Shown here in pieces: positions 59,269 to 64,000 of a DNA stretch of 64,000 nt. The notes beneath the pieces are model-generated. The model had not been told where the DNA came from and did no database searches. It worked only from the letters and a program-made list of their open reading frames with translations. Source of the stretch: Fredericiella sp963839515 (lineage in GTDB: Bacteria; Chloroflexota; Anaerolineae; Caldilineales; Caldilineaceae); contig CAWIVN010000025.1 in assembly GCA_963839515.1 (NCBI GenBank), forward strand, positions 130,207-194,206. Reading direction: 5' to 3'. Position 1 is the first letter of the stretch. Each line of letters opens with the position of its first letter. The position numbers and the translations under genes are program-made.

Positions 59269-60780
59269 TCAATGGCAGTACGCAGTCCCCGAATCCGTAA
59301 AGGTCTTGCCTGCCACCGGCACGAACTGCCAGTCATAGCGGTCTGCATGCAGCGTAAGCCTGAGGACGCCAAAGGTGTCGACGTTGCGCACCTCGCTGTT
59401 GGGCTGCACCGATTCAATTGACGTGTGATTCGCCCCACCCGTACCCACGATAAACTGCCGGATTCCCCGCTCGCTGTCGCGCGTCCCGTCATATCGCTGC
59501 GGGGCAAAGCGTTCGTAGATGTGGTCGTGCCCGTTGAGGACGATCTCGGCGTTGTAGTCGTAGAGCAGCGTAAACAGCCCGCGCGCATTGGCGCTGGCCC
59601 GCCCGCCGGAGGAGAAAAGCGGGATGTGATAGAACGCCAGGGTGCAGCGAGATGGGTGGGTCTTGAGATCGTTCTCGAGCCAGGTGTACTGCGGGCTGCC
59701 CGACGAACAGCCATCAACTTCGCTGCACTGCGTATTGAGGCCAATGATATGCCAGTCGCCGATGTCGAAGCTGTAATACCCCTTGTCGCGGTCGCCGGCC
59801 GGCCCTGAGTAGCTGCCGGCGCCGTTGAAATAGTCGTAGTAGGGGGTCGCGCCGCTCGTGAGGTAGTCATGATTGCCGCTCATGGGGTGGGTGATCGCCT
59901 TGAAGCGGCCCCAGGACGGACCGTAATAATTCGCGTAACAGGCGGCCGTGGGATCGTGGCAGTTGTCGCCTATTGTGAGCACAGCGGCCGGCGGCTGATT
60001 CACGACGATCTGGGAGACGGCCATGTGGGCACAGGCGCTGGAAGTCGGCGATCCCATGCTGCTGCAGACAATATCCCCGGCTGCCATGATCACGGGGGCC
60101 GGCCCAGGATTGGGCGTGTTGGTCGGCGTGTTGGTCGGCGTGTTGGTCGGCGTGTTGGTCGGCGTGTTCGTCGGCGTCCTCGTCGGCGTCCTCGTCGGCG
60201 TGTTGGTCGGCGTGTTCGTCGGCGTGTTCGTGGATGTGTTCGTCGGCGTATTCGTCGGCGTGCTCGTCGGCGTGCTCGTCGGTGTTGGGGTCAGCGTTGG
60301 AGGCACGGGTGTATTCGTCGGCGTGTTTGTCAGTGTGTTCGGCGGCGTGTCCGGCGGCATGTCCGTGGGCATGCTCGTGGATGTACTCGCCGGCGTGCTC
60401 GTGGCTGAGCCCGTCAATGTTGGGGTCGGCGTTGGGGGCACGGGTGTGTTCGTTGGTACGCCAGTCGCGAAAGCGGTCGCCGTTGGAGGCAGGGGCGTAC
60501 CTGTAGGCGTGGCCGCTCCGCCGACATCTTGCCGGTCGTTCTGCACGCTGGGCAGGAAAACGCGTGTGCCGAGGCCGTTGAAGGCAGGCGTCACAACCTG
60601 GGCATCTTCTGCTTGCGAGCCTGCGCCGATCAGGGGCAGAAAAACATGCAGGCGGCCGTCGCCGGGTGAGGGTTGGGCGCGGGCCGCCGACGCGGCGACG
60701 AAGACGAACCCTGCCATCACCGCCAGGGCAAGGACGATCCGCAGCAGTCGAACGAGGGATTTTGCACCAAACCGTGGCAT
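59269..60780 (-). CDS. Secreted metallophosphoesterase with Asn-Thr-Pro linker
   Basis: 503 residues. Signal peptide (LVRLLRIVLALAVMAGFVFV), followed by RLHVFLPLIGAG and VFLPSVQNDR, so the LPL motif lies at the N-terminus here. About 95-230 is a long TNTPTNTP linker. The catalytic domain runs from 230: MAAGDIVCSS, VLTIGDNCHD, MSGNHDYLTSG, LAFYHIPLF and VLNGHDHIYERF, with all calcineurin-like metal ligands. Acid phosphatase-like. Start ATG 60780 has GGAG upstream. It is convergent with the 1162-residue protein. Confidence 0.88.
   Translation of the reverse strand: MPRFGAKSLVRLLRIVLALAVMAGFVFVAASAARAQPSPGDGRLHVFLPLIGAGSQAEDAQVVTPAFNGLGTRVFLPSVQNDRQDVGGAATPTGTPLPPTATAFATGVPTNTPVPPTPTPTLTGSATSTPASTSTSMPTDMPPDTPPNTLTNTPTNTPVPPTLTPTPTSTPTSTPTNTPTNTSTNTPTNTPTNTPTRTPTRTPTNTPTNTPTNTPTNTPTNTPNPGPAPVIMAAGDIVCSSMGSPTSSACAHMAVSQIVVNQPPAAVLTIGDNCHDPTAACYANYYGPSWGRFKAITHPMSGNHDYLTSGATPYYDYFNGAGSYSGPAGDRDKGYYSFDIGDWHIIGLNTQCSEVDGCSSGSPQYTWLENDLKTHPSRCTLAFYHIPLFSSGGRASANARGLFTLLYDYNAEIVLNGHDHIYERFAPQRYDGTRDSERGIRQFIVGTGGANHTSIESVQPNSEVRNVDTFGVLRLTLHADRYDWQFVPVAGKTFTDSGTAYCH
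60110..60300. repeat. Coding tandem repeat (GTCGGCGTGTTG units) in phosphoesterase linker
   Basis: A run of 12-base-related units, mostly GTCGGCGTGTTG or GTCGGCGTGTTC on the plus strand, encodes alternating Asn-Thr-Pro-Thr in the minus-strand gene. Prone to slippage and to assembly collapse. Not a CRISPR. Confidence 0.85.
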
Positions 60781-60862
60781 ACGTTTCTCCGAGCGACCAC
60801 ACCCAAGGGATCGATTTGATCATTCTCCTTCCAGCATACTCGACCTGTCAAGAGATCATAAC

Positions 60863-60958
60863 ACATGGCTGTGTGTCACGTTTTGTCCTCGTCCAGCCCG
60901 CACGCGGCGTGCGGGCTGGAAAAACGCAAAAGCACAGGGAATAATCCCTGTGCTTTTG
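60863..60958. repeat. Two perfect hairpins in divergent intergenic region
   Basis: Within the 501-base gap 60781-61281: CCAGCCCGCAC/GTGCGGGCTGG at 60893-60919 and CAAAAGCACAGGGA-ATAA-TCCCTGTGCTTTTG at 60927-60958. The first sequence is similar to 47704-47761. The second has terminator-like T4 on each strand. Their presence between divergent genes suggests a small transcript or a repeat element. Confidence 0.7.
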
Positions 60959-61050
60959 CTGCGTTTTGGGGTCCGCGCTGTTAAGCGGATGGTATTCGGT
61001 CGAGACGGCGGCCAGTGGCAAAAATACCACTGAGAAAATAGCAAAAAAGT

Positions 61051-61101
61051 ACCAGGGTTGTCCCCCGAAGGCCGACCGGTGAGGCCAGCCACAACCCTGG
61101 T
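61051..61101 (-). terminator. Structured hairpin followed by T6 on the minus strand
   Basis: ACCAGGGTTGT (61051-61061) pairs with ACAACCCTGGT (61091-61101), and an inner GGCC/GGCC helix sits in the loop. Read on the minus strand it ends ACTTTTTTGC, like an intrinsic terminator. No minus-strand gene leads into it, so a short non-coding RNA or a leftover element is possible. Confidence 0.5.
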
Positions 61102-61281
61102 GAGATGATAATACCACCGTTGGCGCAAAAAAGCAAGAGGCAATTTTCGTCAGTTAACATACTCTTAACATTGGCCCACGCACGTCGCAGTCTTCCTGTG
61201 TTATACTCTACCCCCCAATGGTCTCGCTCCACTGGGTAGACCCAAATGCGCTATATCCATTTACTGGTAAGGAGCACCGAC

Positions 61282-63877
61282 ATGACTGTCTTTCCCGGTC
61301 GTTATGCCAAGCGGTTGTGCGTCCTTTTCTTTGCCATAGTCGTGACCATCATGGCCGTCGCTGCCGCCATCGTTTCGCTGCCGTCGCTGATCACGGCAAT
61401 GCCCCGCACGCTCGCCGGTGACGAGGCCGCCGTCTCCGTCGTCGTCGAGGCCGAGCAGGCCGCGCTCGCCGGCCCGGCGATTGTTGGCAGCAGCAGCGGC
61501 GCCGGCTACGTGCAGTTTGGCAGCTTCCAGCCCGCCGCCCCCTACTACGCCACGTTCTACTATCCCTGGTATGGCGCCCCCACCCCCGACGGCCGCTGGA
61601 GCTACTGGTCGGGCCAAGGCAACCAGCCGCCCAATACCTGGTTCTCGCACTATCTGCCGGACCCGCTCCCAAGCGAGTTCGACCCCGGCCGCGAGCTGTA
61701 CAGCTCGCATGATGCCAACCTGCTCTACTGGCAGTTCGGCAAAATGGCCGAGGCCAGGATCGAGGTCGCCATCAGCTCCTGGCGGGGGCAGGGCGACCGG
61801 ACCGACGACAACTTTGGCTTCATTCTGCAAGACGTGATGAAGCGCAGCGAGAATCCGTACCCCAACCTGCGCTGGGCGCTCTACTATGAGGCCGAGGGCA
61901 GCTCCGACCCCTCAGTGGCCCAGATCGTGAGTGACCTCGACTATATTGCCGGCCGGTACGCCGCCGAGCCGGGCTATCTCAAGATTGGCGGCAGACCGGT
62001 GATTTTCGTTAACTCCAGGTCGGAAGATGGCGTGGGTCTGGCCCAGCGCTGGAACGAAGCCAAGGCACTGGCGAAACTGCCCTTTTACGTGGTGCTCAAG
62101 GTATTCTCCGGCTACAGGACGGTCAGCCCGCAGCCCGACAGCTGGCACCAGTATGGACCTTCGACGCGTGCCAGCAACCAGTCGCCCTATTCCTTCTCCG
62201 TCAGCCCCGGCTTCTGGTATGACAGCGGCGGCGAAGCCCCGCGCCTGGGCCGCGATTTGGCAGAATTCCGCACGGCCGTGACGCAGATGGTCGCATCCAA
62301 CGCCGCCTGGAAGCTGGTGACGACGTGGAATGATTGGGGCGACGGGACGGCGGTCGAACCGGGCGAGCAGGTGATGTTTGACGGCAGCACGGGGCGCGAC
62401 ATCCTCGATGCGGCCGGTGCACCGTTCAAGAATGCCTACGTGGATGTGCTGCGCGAGCTGCTGCCGCCGCTGGAGACGGGGATCACGCAAACGGTACCCG
62501 GCACGTTCAGCTTTGCCGTAGCCGGCGACTTGGGCGGCGGTAGTGCCGCCACGGCTTCGCTGGACGCGCTGGCCGGCGCGAGTGCGGACTTCTTCCTGGG
62601 CATCGGCGACATGAGCTACGACGAAGTCAAGCCGGAGTCCGCCTGGTGCAGCTACGTGCAGCAGCATGTGGGCCCCACCTATCCCTTTGAACTGCTGGTG
62701 GGCAATCACGAAGAACAGCCGTCCGGCCCCAACGGCTTTATCGACAACTTCGCCGCCTGCCTGCCCGACCGCCTGGGGGTACAGGGTCTCTACGCCCATC
62801 AGTACTACTTCGACTATCCGCCGGACGCCCCCCTCGCCCGCTTCATCCTCATCGACCCGGACCTCTACCGCGGCGCCACCGTGGCGGAGTACTGCACCGG
62901 CGGCGAGACGGAAAACTGCGACTGGCTCAAGGCGCGCATCGACGAGGCGCAAAGCCAGGGGCTGTGGACGATTGTCGGCATGCACAAGAACTGCCTCACC
63001 ATCGGCGAAAAGTCGTGTGAGATCGGCGCCGAGCTGCTCAACGAGCTGATCGCGGCCAGGGTCGACCTGGTCCTCCAGGGGCATGACCACGGCTACCAGC
63101 GCTCGAAGCAGCTCAGCCTCGGCGCCGGCTGCGCGGCCGTGAAAACGCGTGCCTTCAATGCCGCCTGCGTGGTCGACGACGGCAGCGACGGCAGCTATCT
63201 GCGCGGCGCCGGGCTGGTCTTCGCCATCTCCGGCGCCTTTGGCCGCAGCGCCTATACGATGGACCCCTCCGACCCCGAGGCCGGCTACATGGCGACCTGG
63301 ATGGACGACGCCGCACCCGGCAACGGCTTCCTGCAGTTTACCGTCACCAAGGACAGGATCGACGGGCAATTTGTCGCCGCGCGCGGTTCGTTTAGCGACC
63401 ATCTCACCATTTCCGGGACAGCCGTAACGCCAACGCCGACGCCGGGCGGCACCATACCCCCGACGCCGGTCGGCACCGTGCCGCCGCCTTGTCCGGCGCC
63501 TTCCGGCCAGATGGGAGTTGCGGCGCTGAACGTGGAATTTCCCGCCGCCGGCAATTACTACATCTGGAGCCGGATGCTGGCGGCGAACGCAGCACAGCGG
63601 GGCATTCTGGGTGCAAATTGACGATACTTGCGCCACACGCGTGGCCGGCGGCGGCACCGGTGCCGCCTGGGAATGGGTCAACGATCAGGATGGCGCACCG
63701 GATTCGCGCATCCAGGCGCAGGTAGCAGCGGGCGCCCATGTCGTCCGGCTTTATGGCAGCGATGCCGGCGTCAAGGTCGACAAGCTGCTCTTCACGACCG
63801 ACCCCAACCCAGAGCCGCTCCTGCTGGAGTCTGACCGCGCAGAAGATCACCTGTTTCTGCCGCTGATCGACTCATAA
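61282..63877 (+). CDS. GH99-like glycosidase fused to metallophosphoesterase, frameshifted near end
   Basis: About 865 residues when repaired. A signal-anchor (LCVLFFAIVVTIMAVAAAIV) is followed by a GH99/GH71-like domain (about 85-390): YYATFYYPWYG, EVAISSWRGQGD, LGRDLAEF and TTWNDWGDGTAVEPGE. A calcineurin-like phosphoesterase (about 405-705) follows, with AVAGDLGGG, LGIGDMSYDE, LVGNHEEQ, VGMHKNCL and LQGHDHGYQR. A Pro/Thr linker then leads to a carbohydrate-binding-like domain. The frame breaks near 63590-63600; one base removed gives SGAFWVQIDDTC and on to HLFLPLIDS with stop at 63877. ATG 61282 has AAGGAG upstream. 63878-64000 shows nothing further. Confidence 0.82.
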
Positions 63878-64000
63878 GGCAGTGCAGGGCCACCTCGCCG
63901 AACGCATAGGGATGTGCGACGGGCCGCGCCCAGTGCACACCCCTACACTCAACAACTGGTTACCAGATGCCCGGTAGCAGCCTCTGGCGCACCTGTTGGA

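Noticed and set aside
60110..60300. Possible CRISPR or regulatory repeat array
   Set aside because: The 12-base units are in frame and encode the Asn-Thr-Pro linker of the phosphoesterase.
61912..63681. 589-codon minus-strand frame
   Set aside because: Antisense to the GH99/phosphoesterase gene; reads as reverse-complement shadow.

Overview
The window looks like a chromosomal segment from a GC-rich bacterium of the Chloroflexota, most likely an Anaerolineae/Caldilinea-type lineage. This is inferred from the style of the secreted proteins (long Thr-Pro linkers plus a short Leu-Pro-Leu-Val type hydrophobic motif), the gene families and the base composition. No rRNA, tRNA or CRISPR array was seen, so the taxonomy is not anchored.

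Region 1 (1-7.0 kb, minus strand). A probable operon runs vWA protein, PP2C phosphatase, kinase with helix-hairpin-helix, YbaK-type deacylase, DnaE-type polymerase. The first three form a TerY-P-like phosphosignalling triad. Both end genes (dnaE and vWA) carry a single-base frameshift.

Region 2 (7.1-15.1 kb). Mixed housekeeping and membrane genes: a Gfo/Idh/MocA oxidoreductase, a secreted propeller-like protein with CC motifs, an aminoglycoside-phosphotransferase-like kinase, a frameshifted M28 peptidase with a membrane tail, two small membrane proteins, and a CPA1-type Na+/H+ antiporter that lacks the segment expected to hold its ion-binding motif. A 20-bp tandem repeat separates the kinase from the peptidase.

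Region 3 (15.0-47.6 kb, all plus strand) is the main attraction: a complete-looking extracellular contractile injection system (eCIS). It opens with a SARP/BTAD regulator preceded by 11-bp-spaced direct repeats. Then follow an AAA+ ATPase, a DUF4255 cap protein, sheath, tube, a zinc-ribbon baseplate/assembly protein, a DUF6760-like protein, a disordered protein in the tape-measure position, CIS-tube and LysM proteins, gpD-like hub, spike, PAAR-like tip, gp25, baseplate J, a gpI-like protein fused to a beta-propeller, a DUF6519-like protein also with a propeller, and a 1214-residue secreted vWA/SpaA-type protein. The locus ends with a cargo block: four DUF4157 (eCIS-core) proteins and a fifth that has the N-terminal leader but no DUF4157. 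Two of the cargos carry a second, independent zinc-protease motif (HEIMH; HEFGHxxGxxD with a Met-turn).

Region 4 (47.6-54.9 kb). An autoregulated-looking LacI/ABC carbohydrate uptake operon (LacI, solute-binding lipoprotein, two permeases) ends in an ADP-ribosylglycohydrolase-family enzyme. A 100-bp imperfect hairpin lies between the binding protein and the permeases.

Region 5 (55-63.9 kb). Secreted proteins: a TSP3-type calcium-repeat protein, a 1162-residue metallophosphoesterase with three DNRLRE-type domains, a second metallophosphoesterase with a long Asn-Thr-Pro linker, and a GH99-like/metallophosphoesterase fusion that is frameshifted near its end.

Four one-base frameshifts and one in-frame deletion occur outside the eCIS locus and none was found inside it. 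Whether these are assembly errors or real decay cannot be decided from the sequence alone.
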